Below are positions 46,319 to 53,564 of a stretch of DNA of 64,000 nt, one piece after another. Every line of letters starts with the position of its first letter. The stretch's first letter is position 1. Both the position numbers and the translations under genes were made by a program. The stretch covers positions 359,977 through 423,976 of the forward strand of contig NZ_JH594597.1 of the NCBI RefSeq assembly GCF_000243215.1, given 5' to 3'. Under the pieces are notes generated by a model. It had not been told where the DNA came from and did not search any database. It saw only the letters and a list, made by a program, of their open reading frames with translations. This stretch comes from Odoribacter laneus YIT 12061 (GTDB taxonomy: Bacteria; Bacteroidota; Bacteroidia; Bacteroidales; Marinifilaceae).

Positions 46319-46347
46319 TTAATCATTTATAGAATAAAAAATTTCTA

Positions 46348-46355
46348 CAAATATA
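46348..46355 (-). promoter_or_regulatory. Promoter -7 box of rbfA
   Basis: Minus-strand TATATTTG fits TAnnTTTG, 29 nt before the rbfA start. No clear -33 box. Confidence 0.5.
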
Positions 46356-46378
46356 CTACAATAAATTCATTATTTTAT

Positions 46379-46386
46379 TACATTTG
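46379..46386 (+). promoter_or_regulatory. Promoter -7 box of tRNA-Pro
   Basis: TACATTTG fits TAnnTTTG and ends 15 nt before the mature tRNA 5' end, a normal spacing for a tRNA promoter. Confidence 0.55.
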
Positions 46387-46401
46387 CAACCGCAAACAAA
46401 A

Positions 46402-46474
46402 CGAGATGTAGCGCAGTTGGTAGCGCGCCACGTTCGGGACGTGGAGGCCGCTGGTTCGAGTCCAGTCATCTCGA
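46402..46474 (+). tRNA. tRNA-Pro (CGG)
   Basis: The acceptor arms CGAGATG (46402-46408) and CATCTCG (46467-46473) pair perfectly. The anticodon loop reads TTCGGGA, giving anticodon CGG for proline. The T loop GGTTCGAGTCC is standard. The discriminator is A at 46474, and CCA is not encoded. A strong terminator follows. Confidence 0.96.
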
Positions 46475-46478
46475 CTAA

Positions 46479-46517
46479 CAAGAAAGGCGCTGAAAATCAG
46501 TGCCTTTCTTGTTTTTT
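46479..46517 (+). terminator. Terminator after tRNA-Pro
   Basis: A 10-bp perfect stem (46479-46488 with 46502-46511), with a small inner helix, is followed by six T. It begins 4 nt past the tRNA. Confidence 0.9.
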
Positions 46518-46542
46518 GTCTACCCTACCCCTTCTAAAAATC

Positions 46543-46752
46543 AAACAATTACACACTAGGGACGTGCCCTAATGTGTAATTTTATATCCTTGTATTTTAG
46601 TGGTCAAACCAACTTTAGAGACATTTTTATTTTATCAGATGAAAAACGACCATGAATTAGATGAAAATACAGAAATTACGTTTTTAGTCACAACAGACAA
46701 TAAATGAACTGAAAATTACACATTAGGGCACGTCCCTAGTGTGTAATTGTTT
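46543..46752. mobile_element. 210-bp MITE-like element with 41-bp perfect terminal inverted repeats
   Basis: 46543-46583 and 46712-46752 are exact reverse complements. Each end is itself a near-palindrome with the loop ACGTG, matching the solo palindrome at 5240-5268. The 128-nt centre has a 22-codon frame (46639-46707) but no transposase. Clear target duplications are not seen. It stands between the tRNA-Pro terminator and the DUF3800 gene, whose promoter -33 region falls in the right end. Confidence 0.75.
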
Positions 46753-46777
46753 TAGTTGAAAAAATTTTGTAAATTTG
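46746..46777 (+). promoter_or_regulatory. Promoter of the DUF3800 module
   Basis: ATTG (46746-46749), a 20-nt spacer and TAAATTTG (46770-46777) fit the Bacteroidetes pattern with one change in the -33 box. The -33 box is inside the terminal repeat of the MITE-like element. The leader of about 90 nt holds a 14-codon frame starting at 46794. Confidence 0.55.
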
Positions 46778-46875
46778 TATAAAGTGTACAGAAATGAAAA
46801 AATCCTTTTTTCTCTTTTTAAGAGCATTACAGGGATAATTGTCTGATTCTCGTATTATATTCTAATCGTAATTTT

Positions 46876-47556
46876 ATGGAATTTCATGCTGCCTATAATT
46901 ATTATTGCGATGAAAGCTGTCATTTGAAAAATGACGGTAAACAATATATGATTCTGGGCTATATTTCTGCTCCGTACGATCGCATTAAAAAATTAAAAGA
47001 GGATATTAAAGAGCTGAGAAAAAAATATAAAAATACACTGGAAGTAAAATGGAGTAATCTCAATGCCTGGAATTATACTTTTTATGCTGATTTGGTGAAT
47101 TTTTTTTTCGACCGCTCCGATATTCGATTCAGGGCCATTATTGTTGACAAGAAACGATATATTGCAGCAAAGTGTAATCACGATTATGACCGCTTTTATT
47201 ACCTGATGTATTACCAACTGATTTATCATTTGTTGGATACAACTTCTACTTATAATATTTATTTGGATATAAAAGATGATCTCAGTTCATACCGCATAGA
47301 AGAACTCAAAAAAATTCTCAATGTACATATGGGAATTATCGAAAAAATTCAACATGTCCGTTCACATGAAGTAGATTTGTTACAATTATGCGATTTATTT
47401 ATCGGAGCCCTCTCTTATAATTTAAATAATATCGTAAAACAAGCCCTCCCTAAATTACGGTTGATTGAGAAAATCCGGCAACGTTCCGGCGTTTCACTGG
47501 AAGAAACAACATATAAAAGCGCTGCCAAATTCAATATTTTCAGAATACACATATAA
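46876..47556 (+). CDS. DUF3800 family protein
   Basis: This 226-aa soluble protein has the DUF3800 marks: an early acidic motif YYCDESCH, a middle RFRAIIVDK, and a late HEVDLLQLCDLFIGAL. The conserved acids resemble an RNase-H-like nuclease site. DUF3800 genes are often found in prophages and defence islands, and their activity is poorly known. It is followed 29 nt later by the gene at 47586, so the two form a module. Its position next to tRNA-Pro and a MITE-like element suggests horizontal gain. Confidence 0.8.
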   Translation: MEFHAAYNYYCDESCHLKNDGKQYMILGYISAPYDRIKKLKEDIKELRKKYKNTLEVKWSNLNAWNYTFYADLVNFFFDRSDIRFRAIIVDKKRYIAAKCNHDYDRFYYLMYYQLIYHLLDTTSTYNIYLDIKDDLSSYRIEELKKILNVHMGIIEKIQHVRSHEVDLLQLCDLFIGALSYNLNNIVKQALPKLRLIEKIRQRSGVSLEETTYKSAAKFNIFRIHI

Positions 47557-47585
47557 GAAATATACTGTTTTATTTTTTAGTCATT

Positions 47586-48077
47586 ATGCCTCTGAATTTA
47601 CTTAAAACATATAATTCATTACTGGAATTGGATTCTTTCAATGAATCGGAACGGTATACCTCACTCAGTAGAATCTTCTACAGAGATTTTATCGAAACGA
47701 CTAATTCCTTCAGAGACAAAGCGGTAAAACCGACTCCTCAAGAAGGGAAGACGACGATAGAAGTTCTCTTTCACCACCTGACCACCCGTTCCGAAGGCAA
47801 ATATCATCATCGGGTATACGACCGGGATCGTTCGATCCGGATTCATTGGATAAAATTCCACCTTCAGGAAAAAAAGTCAGAGTCCATTGAAGTCTTTTCT
47901 GTCAAAGATAAGCAAGCTATCAGAACTTATATTTACGACGAAAAAGAATCGTATATTGTCGTTCTGGAACCTAAAAATCCTCACTTTTACTATTTGATTA
48001 CGGCTTTTTATATAAAAGGCAGAAACCGGTATAAAATCGAAAAGAAAAGAAACAGGAAGTTAGAAGGGATATTCTAA
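47586..48077 (+). CDS. Hypothetical protein, possible BECR/RelE-like nuclease
   Basis: This 163-aa protein has a helical, charged N-terminal half. Its C-terminal half (about 95-163) runs SVKDKQAIRTYIYDEKESY, then IVVLEP and YYLITAFYI, and ends in a basic KIEKKRNRKLEGIF. That order of strands and basic tail resembles the phage-borne Barnase-EndoU-ColicinE5/RelE nuclease fold, but I cannot confirm it. It is translated just after the DUF3800 gene and is closed by a terminator. I do not recognise a named family, so function is open. Confidence 0.6.
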   Translation: MPLNLLKTYNSLLELDSFNESERYTSLSRIFYRDFIETTNSFRDKAVKPTPQEGKTTIEVLFHHLTTRSEGKYHHRVYDRDRSIRIHWIKFHLQEKKSESIEVFSVKDKQAIRTYIYDEKESYIVVLEPKNPHFYYLITAFYIKGRNRYKIEKKRNRKLEGIF

Positions 48078-48082
48078 AGCAA

Positions 48083-48113
48083 AAAGCGATAAATACTGGA
48101 GATTTACCGCTTT
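48083..48113 (+). terminator. Terminator of the DUF3800 module
   Basis: A 12-bp stem (48083-48094 with 48102-48113, one mismatch) lies 6 nt beyond the stop and leads into a T-rich stretch. The rest of the 340-nt gap to speA contains only the speA promoter. Confidence 0.75.
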
Positions 48114-48342
48114 TCGATTTCCTTTCCCCCTTGGAGAATGAACTTATTACAAAAGTAATATTTTTTATTTAGAATTAAAACAGCGGTAAATAAGTTACTA
48201 TAGCCTTCTTCATAGGTCTCCAATGCAGAAAAAGAAGAAGACGATTTTCTTGTTCTTTTTCAAAAGTATTCCAAATAGTTAGGAAAAAATTCATACGAAA
48301 TTTACTATACCGATTTTTACCCTATATATTTTTATTTTCATC

Positions 48343-48373
48343 TTTCAATTTTCAATTAATTGCCGTAGCTTTG
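48343..48373 (+). promoter_or_regulatory. Promoter of speA
   Basis: TTTC (48343-48346), a 19-nt spacer and TAGCTTTG (48366-48373) closely fit the consensus. The leader would be about 38 nt. Confidence 0.6.
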
Positions 48374-48417
48374 CAGGCAAATACAAAACGCTAAAATATC
48401 GATATCACTAGACAGAA

Positions 48418-50310
48418 ATGAGAAAATGGAGTATTGAGGATTCAGCAGAACTGTACAATATCAACGGTTGGGGGCTGAACTATTTTTCGATTAATGAGAA
48501 GGGACATGTAGCAGTAACTCCTAAAGCCGATGGCCCCTCTATCGATCTAAAAGAGTTGATGGAAGAATTACAGGTAAGAGATGTAGAAGCCCCCATGTTG
48601 TTGCGATTCCCGGATATTCTGGATAATCGGATAGAAAAGATTTCCAATTGTTTTGAGTTCGCAGCGCGGGAATACGGTTATACAGCAAAAAACTTCATTA
48701 TCTATCCTATTAAAGTCAATCAGATGCGTCCCGTGGTGGAAGAAATCGTAAGCCATGGCAACAAATTCAATATCGGACTGGAAGCCGGCTCTAAACCGGA
48801 ATTACACGCCGTGTTATCCATTGATATCGACGACGACGCGATGATTATTTGTAACGGCTATAAAGATGAAAGTTATATAGAATTGGCTTTGCTGGCCCAG
48901 AAAATGGGGAAGCGCATCTTTCTGGTTGTCGAAAAATTAATGGAACTTCGCAACATTGCTAAGTTGGCCAAAAAGATGAATATCCGGCCAAATATCGGAA
49001 TCCGGATCAAACTTGCCAGTTCCGGTAGCGGAAAATGGGAAGAATCGGGAGGTGACGTTAGCAAATTCGGAGTCAACTCCAGCGAACTACTGGAAGCCTT
49101 AGAAATTCTCGACAAATATAAAATGAGAGATTGCCTCCAACTTATCCATTTCCACATTGGCAGCCAGGTCACCAATATCCGTCGCATTAAAACAGCCCTG
49201 AAAGAAGCCTCTCAATTTTATGTACAACTCCAGCATATGGGCTACGAAATAAATTTCGTAGATATAGGCGGAGGATTAGGAGTGGACTACGACGGAACCC
49301 GCTCTTCCACTTCAGGAAATAGTATGAACTATTCCATACAGGAATATGTAAACGATGCGGTATCTTCCATTGTGGATGCCTGCGAAAAGAACGATCTGCG
49401 GCAACCCAATATCATTACCGAATCCGGACGTTCTCTCACGGCTCATCATTCCGTATTGGTATTCGAAGCGCTGGCAAGTACCCATTTACCGGCTTTTGAC
49501 GAAAACGAGGAAATTTCCGAGGATGCTCATGAATTAGTAAAGGAACTTTACGAATTATGGGAAAATTTGAATCAGCCCCGTCTGTTAGAAACTTGGCACG
49601 ATGCCGTACAATGCCGGGAAGATGCATTAGGCCTCTTTAATCTGGGATTAATCGACTTAAAAACAAGGGCACAAGTAGAACGTCTGTTCTGGTCCGTCGC
49701 CAGAGATGTTTATCAAATGGCTGAAGCGACCAAGCATGCTCCGGATGAATTAAAGAAAATTTCAAAGATGTTACCAGATAAATATTTCTGTAATTTCTCT
49801 TTGTTTCAATCGCTTCCGGATTCCTGGGCGATCGATCAGATTTTCCCGATTGTACCCATTAGCCGATTAAATGAACAACCGACAAAATCGGCTACTATTC
49901 AAGATATTACTTGTGATTCTGACGGTAAAATAGACAATTTTATCTCTACACGCAACTTCTCTTACCATTTACCTGTTCACGAACTGAATGATAAAGAACC
50001 TTATTATTTGGGAGTGTTCCTGGTAGGAGCTTATCAGGAAATCCTGGGAGATTTGCATAATCTTTTCGGAGACACAAATGCTGTACACATCAAGGTAAAG
50101 GGGAACGAATACGTCATCGACAAAATCATCGAAGGAGAAACCGTAGCAGACGTATTGGAATACGTACAGTTCTCTCCCAAAAAGATGGCCCGTACGGTAG
50201 AAGTCTGGGTCACAACTTCCGTAAAGAAAGGCATTATTTCGGCCGAAGAAGGAAGGGAATTTTTATCCAATTACCGTTCCGGATTATACGGTTACACTTA
50301 TTTGGAATAA
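48418..50310 (+). CDS. speA: Biosynthetic arginine decarboxylase
   Basis: SpeA is a PLP enzyme that turns arginine into agmatine, the first step of putrescine synthesis. The 630-aa protein has the usual length. The PLP Lys lies in FIIYPIKVNQMRPVVEE, with HFHIGSQVTNI, the GGGLGVDY phosphate loop and later substrate-site motifs. Agmatinase (speB, 52563) would take its product to putrescine. A rhomboid gene converges on it, with a large terminator hairpin between them. The start ATG at 48418 fits the promoter spacing. Confidence 0.96.
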   Translation: MRKWSIEDSAELYNINGWGLNYFSINEKGHVAVTPKADGPSIDLKELMEELQVRDVEAPMLLRFPDILDNRIEKISNCFEFAAREYGYTAKNFIIYPIKVNQMRPVVEEIVSHGNKFNIGLEAGSKPELHAVLSIDIDDDAMIICNGYKDESYIELALLAQKMGKRIFLVVEKLMELRNIAKLAKKMNIRPNIGIRIKLASSGSGKWEESGGDVSKFGVNSSELLEALEILDKYKMRDCLQLIHFHIGSQVTNIRRIKTALKEASQFYVQLQHMGYEINFVDIGGGLGVDYDGTRSSTSGNSMNYSIQEYVNDAVSSIVDACEKNDLRQPNIITESGRSLTAHHSVLVFEALASTHLPAFDENEEISEDAHELVKELYELWENLNQPRLLETWHDAVQCREDALGLFNLGLIDLKTRAQVERLFWSVARDVYQMAEATKHAPDELKKISKMLPDKYFCNFSLFQSLPDSWAIDQIFPIVPISRLNEQPTKSATIQDITCDSDGKIDNFISTRNFSYHLPVHELNDKEPYYLGVFLVGAYQEILGDLHNLFGDTNAVHIKVKGNEYVIDKIIEGETVADVLEYVQFSPKKMARTVEVWVTTSVKKGIISAEEGREFLSNYRSGLYGYTYLE

Positions 50311-50331
50311 ATATCACATTATATTATTCAG

Positions 50332-50406
50332 GTCCTTAAGCATTTTGCTGAAGTGTATTGCTTTTCAATAAAAGACCTTCAGTAATCCCTTAAAATGCTT
50401 AAGGAC
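50332..50406. terminator. Large bidirectional terminator between speA and rhomboid
   Basis: A perfect 15-bp outer stem (50332-50346 with 50392-50406) encloses a second 6-bp stem (50348-50353 with 50377-50382) and an inner hairpin near 50361-50374. It stands between convergent genes and is T-rich outside. Confidence 0.8.
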
Positions 50407-50433
50407 TATTTTCTTTATAAGGCTTGAACAATA

Positions 50434-51027
50434 CTAAAAATGATTCAGAAATACCTGAAACAAACGGGGTTCTAAAAATATAGGATAAATAAAACCGAAC
50501 ACGGCTCCATAAAAATGGGCATTATGGTTGATATGCCCCCCTCTCTGTTTTGCCATATACTGACAATAAACAAGATAAAGAACTCCAAACAAAATTCCAG
50601 GTATAGGCACTATAGCAAATAAAAGAATTTTATCCCACGGATTCAGGAAGATACAACTGAATAAAACAGCTGCTACAGCTCCGGAAGCCCCAATAGAAGA
50701 ATAATAAGGTTCGTTCCGGTAACGAAATAAATCGTAAAGAGAGGCTACAATCATTCCTCCAAAATACAACCCCAAATAAGCCCATGCTCCAAAATCATTG
50801 TATCGGAAAACAGATTCTATATAAGTTCCAAAGGACCAATAAGTGAACATATTGACAAACAGATGTGTCATATCTGCATGGACAAATCCATGAGTAATCA
50901 GCCGATACCATTCTCCAGAATGGATCACTTTATAAGGATTCATCGACAATTTCCCAAGCAAAGCATGATTACTAAAACACATCAGAGAAATTACAACCGT
51001 CAATCCGATAATCACATAAGTTATCAT
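50434..51027 (-). CDS. Rhomboid-family intramembrane serine protease
   Basis: This membrane protease has about six helices. The catalytic Ser is in SSIGASGAVAAVLFS and the His in NHNAHFYGAVFGF. The HGFVHADMTHLFVNMFTYW region carries the typical HxxxHxxxN. The frame is open to 51069, but that start would overlap the YciI-like gene. The ATG at 51027 (MITYVIIGLTVVISL) leaves a 13-nt gap, and I prefer it. It would give 197 aa. Its substrates are unknown. Confidence 0.9.
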   Translation of the reverse strand: MITYVIIGLTVVISLMCFSNHALLGKLSMNPYKVIHSGEWYRLITHGFVHADMTHLFVNMFTYWSFGTYIESVFRYNDFGAWAYLGLYFGGMIVASLYDLFRYRNEPYYSSIGASGAVAAVLFSCIFLNPWDKILLFAIVPIPGILFGVLYLVYCQYMAKQRGGHINHNAHFYGAVFGFIYPIFLEPRLFQVFLNHF

Positions 51028-51040
51028 AGTCTCATTGTCT

Positions 51041-51325
51041 TTACAGAAATTTCTCAAAACCTGCCGCATATTTCGTCAAGGAAATATCCAAAATCTCATA
51101 ATCAGCAATTCCTTTAAAATAGAAAGGATCTTCTTTGATAATTGCTTTTACTTCCGCTTCATTCGAAGCATTGCATAGGATACATCCACCCGTACGCGGA
51201 TTCCGGCGTCCGGAAAAAATAAATTTCTTCAAGGAATAATACTTATCCAAATAGGCCCGATGAGCCTCCAGATTTTTTTCCACCTCCTCCAGTGGCTTTT
51301 TATAATTCACTAAAAACAAATACAT
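51041..51325 (-). CDS. YciI-like protein
   Basis: This 94-aa ferredoxin-like fold protein begins MYLFLVNYKKPLEEVEKNL and has the YciI/YCII pattern with HRAYLDKYYSLKKFIFSG, GGCILC and DPFYFKGIADYEI. Family members act in dehalogenation or as small accessory enzymes; its role here is unknown. A longer frame opens at 51382, but the family start is at 51325. It is followed by the rhomboid gene, so the two are probably one transcript. Confidence 0.85.
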   Translation of the reverse strand: MYLFLVNYKKPLEEVEKNLEAHRAYLDKYYSLKKFIFSGRRNPRTGGCILCNASNEAEVKAIIKEDPFYFKGIADYEILDISLTKYAAGFEKFL

Positions 51326-51354
51326 AGAATTCTCTTTAAAACTTAGAAAGTGAA

Positions 51355-51419
51355 GTCCATAAAGTCTTGTCGATATCTCCATTTTTGATCATGTCGAAAA
51401 TACAGCAGACTTTATGGAC
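51355..51419. promoter_or_regulatory. Long inverted repeat between deoxyhypusine-synthase-like and YciI genes
   Basis: A perfect 12-bp inverted repeat (51355-51366 with 51408-51419) with extra outer pairing of AGTGAA with TTCACT. It lies between two minus-strand genes. It may be a terminator of the upstream gene or an attenuator for yciI, although the U tract is weak. Confidence 0.5.
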
Positions 51420-51447
51420 CCTCAAAAATTCACTTCAGCCGGTGGTA

Positions 51448-52470
51448 CTATTTCTTTTCGTACAATTTTACCCAATTTTTATATTCTCTGTTTTTCCATG
51501 CGTCGCTATGATATACATAACTAGCAATCAAGGGAATGACAGTAGTACCTTCTGCATATACCATCTGTTCGTAAGTTACATCCACTTTTCCCCATGAACA
51601 AGCTTCCTTCAAAGTAGAAGAAGAACAAGCTCCGTCCCGGACGTCAGCTACTGTAATCTGCACAGCATATTTGTGCATTGGAACCTCATGTCCCAAAATT
51701 TCAGCACATACGACGGTATCCTGTGCAAAATTTTTAGGGGTACCCCCTCCTATCATAAATAAACCGGTAGTAGGAGCATTCATTTTAATCATAGTCAATT
51801 CGATAAAATCCTTCACAGAATCGATAGAAACATGCTTTTCCGGATGTTCCCATTGATGTTTTCCAATACCAAATCCGGCACTACAGTCGGAAAAAGCCGG
51901 ACAGAAAATAGGAACTCCGCATTCATAACAAGTCTGAATCAAACTGTCTTTCTTTACCGAATGTTGGGTCAGCCATTTCCCAATTTCCCAAATAAATTCG
52001 CGGGAAGAATAGGGACGGGGTTCCAAAGCATTTGCTATTTCATAAGTCGTATGATCACAAATCTGTAATTCTTCTTCATCGATAAAAGTATCATAAATAC
52101 GATCGATATACAAATCTCTCAGTTGCATATCCGGAACGTCCTGACGACCTTTATAATGCTTGAATCCCAAAGCTTCGAACAAATCCATATCGATAATAGA
52201 TGCTCCGGTTGCGACCACTACATCAATCATTTTATTACGGACCATATCCACATATACCTGCATACATCCGGCTGCACTTGTACTTCCGGCAATGGTAAGA
52301 ATATTCGTACACTCTTTTTCCTTCACCATTTTCATTAAAATATCAGCTGCACGAGCTGTATCGCGTGAGGTGAATGACATATCGCGCATAGCGTCAATCA
52401 ACTGGGTTGAGTCGTAAGACTTGATGTCGATGTGTTTAATCGTGTCTTTTAATAAATCTTTCTTTTCCAT
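51448..52470 (-). CDS. Deoxyhypusine-synthase-like enzyme
   Basis: This 340-aa NAD-binding enzyme is of the deoxyhypusine synthase family, which in eukaryotes and archaea moves the butylamine of spermidine to IF5A. Bacteria lack that target. Here the active Lys motif EACSWGKVD is kept (Lys295), as are ATGASIIDMD and the FMIGGGTPKNFAQDT nucleotide region. Bacterial homologues have been linked to homospermidine or related polyamines, so it likely uses putrescine or spermidine made by speA and speB nearby. Exact reaction unknown. It lies 92 nt after speB on the same strand. Confidence 0.9.
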   Translation of the reverse strand: MEKKDLLKDTIKHIDIKSYDSTQLIDAMRDMSFTSRDTARAADILMKMVKEKECTNILTIAGSTSAAGCMQVYVDMVRNKMIDVVVATGASIIDMDLFEALGFKHYKGRQDVPDMQLRDLYIDRIYDTFIDEEELQICDHTTYEIANALEPRPYSSREFIWEIGKWLTQHSVKKDSLIQTCYECGVPIFCPAFSDCSAGFGIGKHQWEHPEKHVSIDSVKDFIELTMIKMNAPTTGLFMIGGGTPKNFAQDTVVCAEILGHEVPMHKYAVQITVADVRDGACSSSTLKEACSWGKVDVTYEQMVYAEGTTVIPLIASYVYHSDAWKNREYKNWVKLYEKK

Positions 52471-52562
52471 TTTTTAATATAAACATTGTAAGGTACAAAT
52501 ATGAGGACCCCACTGACTCAGTCAAATTCATTTATCATTTTTTCTCCTAAAAAATTTCTGTT

Positions 52563-53417
52563 TTACGCATGGTTGAATTTCATGCTCAGTAGCTGATAAA
52601 TCAGTTTTGATGCCAGAAAATCCGGAGCTTTATTCATTTCATTGGGACAAAGTTCTACTATATCCAATCCAATAATATTATGTCTTTCGTTAATCAATTT
52701 TAAGAAGTTTATCACTTCCCGGTATGTCAGGCCATCGGGTTCCGGAGTACCGGTAGAAGGCATATAAGCAGGGTCGAATACATCCAAATCAATTGTAATA
52801 TAAACATTATCATTTAATTTTTCAGAAACATTATACATCCACGTAGGAGATTCTTTAATTTCATGGGCATAAAAAATCCGATCCGGATCAATGTTGTGTT
52901 TTTCTTCTATACAAGAACTCCGGATCCCCACCTGAGCAACGGTAGCCATCTCTTTAGCCCGGGCCATAACGCAAGCATGGTTGTGATCGGAGCCTTCATA
53001 ATTATCCCTCATATCCGAATGAGCATCTAACTGAAGTACAGAAAAATTTTCATAATGTTTTGCAAAAGCACGGATAGAGCCGATACTGACAGAATGTTCC
53101 CCGCCTAAGAGCACCGGAAATTTTTTATCCATTAAAATAGCATCTACCTGTTTTTCCACGGCATCTGACATGGCTTCCGGAGATTGATCTTCCGTTACAG
53201 CCTCTAAAGTAGCAATTCCCTGCGTATACACTTCAGAGTCTGTTTCAATGTCGTAAAGTTCCATGTTAGCCGAAGCTTCCAGAATGGCCTGCGGTCCTTT
53301 ATCGGCTCCCTTCAACCACGTACTTGTACCGTCATACGGAACAGGTAATATAACTATCCTGGCATTTTCATAAGCCGTAAATTCATTATCTAATCCTCCG
53401 TAATTCAATTTTTCCAT
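52563..53417 (-). CDS. speB: Agmatinase (ureohydrolase)
   Basis: This dimanganese enzyme hydrolyses agmatine to putrescine and urea. The 284-aa protein has all three metal motifs, GGEHSVSIG, LDAHSDMRD and ITIDLDVFDPAYMPSTGTPEP. Its place beside the deoxyhypusine-synthase-like gene and near speA supports agmatinase rather than arginase. It is followed after 92 nt by that gene on the same strand. Confidence 0.93.
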   Translation of the reverse strand: MEKLNYGGLDNEFTAYENARIVILPVPYDGTSTWLKGADKGPQAILEASANMELYDIETDSEVYTQGIATLEAVTEDQSPEAMSDAVEKQVDAILMDKKFPVLLGGEHSVSIGSIRAFAKHYENFSVLQLDAHSDMRDNYEGSDHNHACVMARAKEMATVAQVGIRSSCIEEKHNIDPDRIFYAHEIKESPTWMYNVSEKLNDNVYITIDLDVFDPAYMPSTGTPEPDGLTYREVINFLKLINERHNIIGLDIVELCPNEMNKAPDFLASKLIYQLLSMKFNHA

Positions 53418-53504
53418 ACTCAGCGTTTAAAAAGTTTAATAAAGAATCAGTCCCAATAGAGAGGTAAAGTTATGAAATTTCCCGAAATACTTATTCCTCT
53501 TTCC

Positions 53505-53558
53505 AATAAAAAACGTTGTAAAGTCAGATCGAAAAGCTGGATATAAACTTTTAATATA
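53505..53558 (+). repeat. 51-bp-family intergenic repeat, single copy
   Basis: It matches the family: AATAAAAAACGTTGTAAAG, then CAGATCG and AACTTTTAATATA. It lies between the deaminase (ends 53565) and speB, in plus orientation like the copy at 39673. Confidence 0.6.
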
Positions 53559-53564
53559 AATAAC

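Noticed and set aside
46639-46707. A 22-codon frame in the MITE-like element
   Set aside because: It is too short and has no ribosome binding site or known match; chance is likely.
46402-46752. tRNA-Pro as an integrated-element attachment site
   Set aside because: No integrase gene and no repeated copy of the tRNA 3' end could be found in the window.
50434-51069. Longer rhomboid start at 51069
   Set aside because: It would overlap the YciI-like gene by 29 nt and adds a non-conserved hydrophilic stretch; ATG at 51027 fits better.
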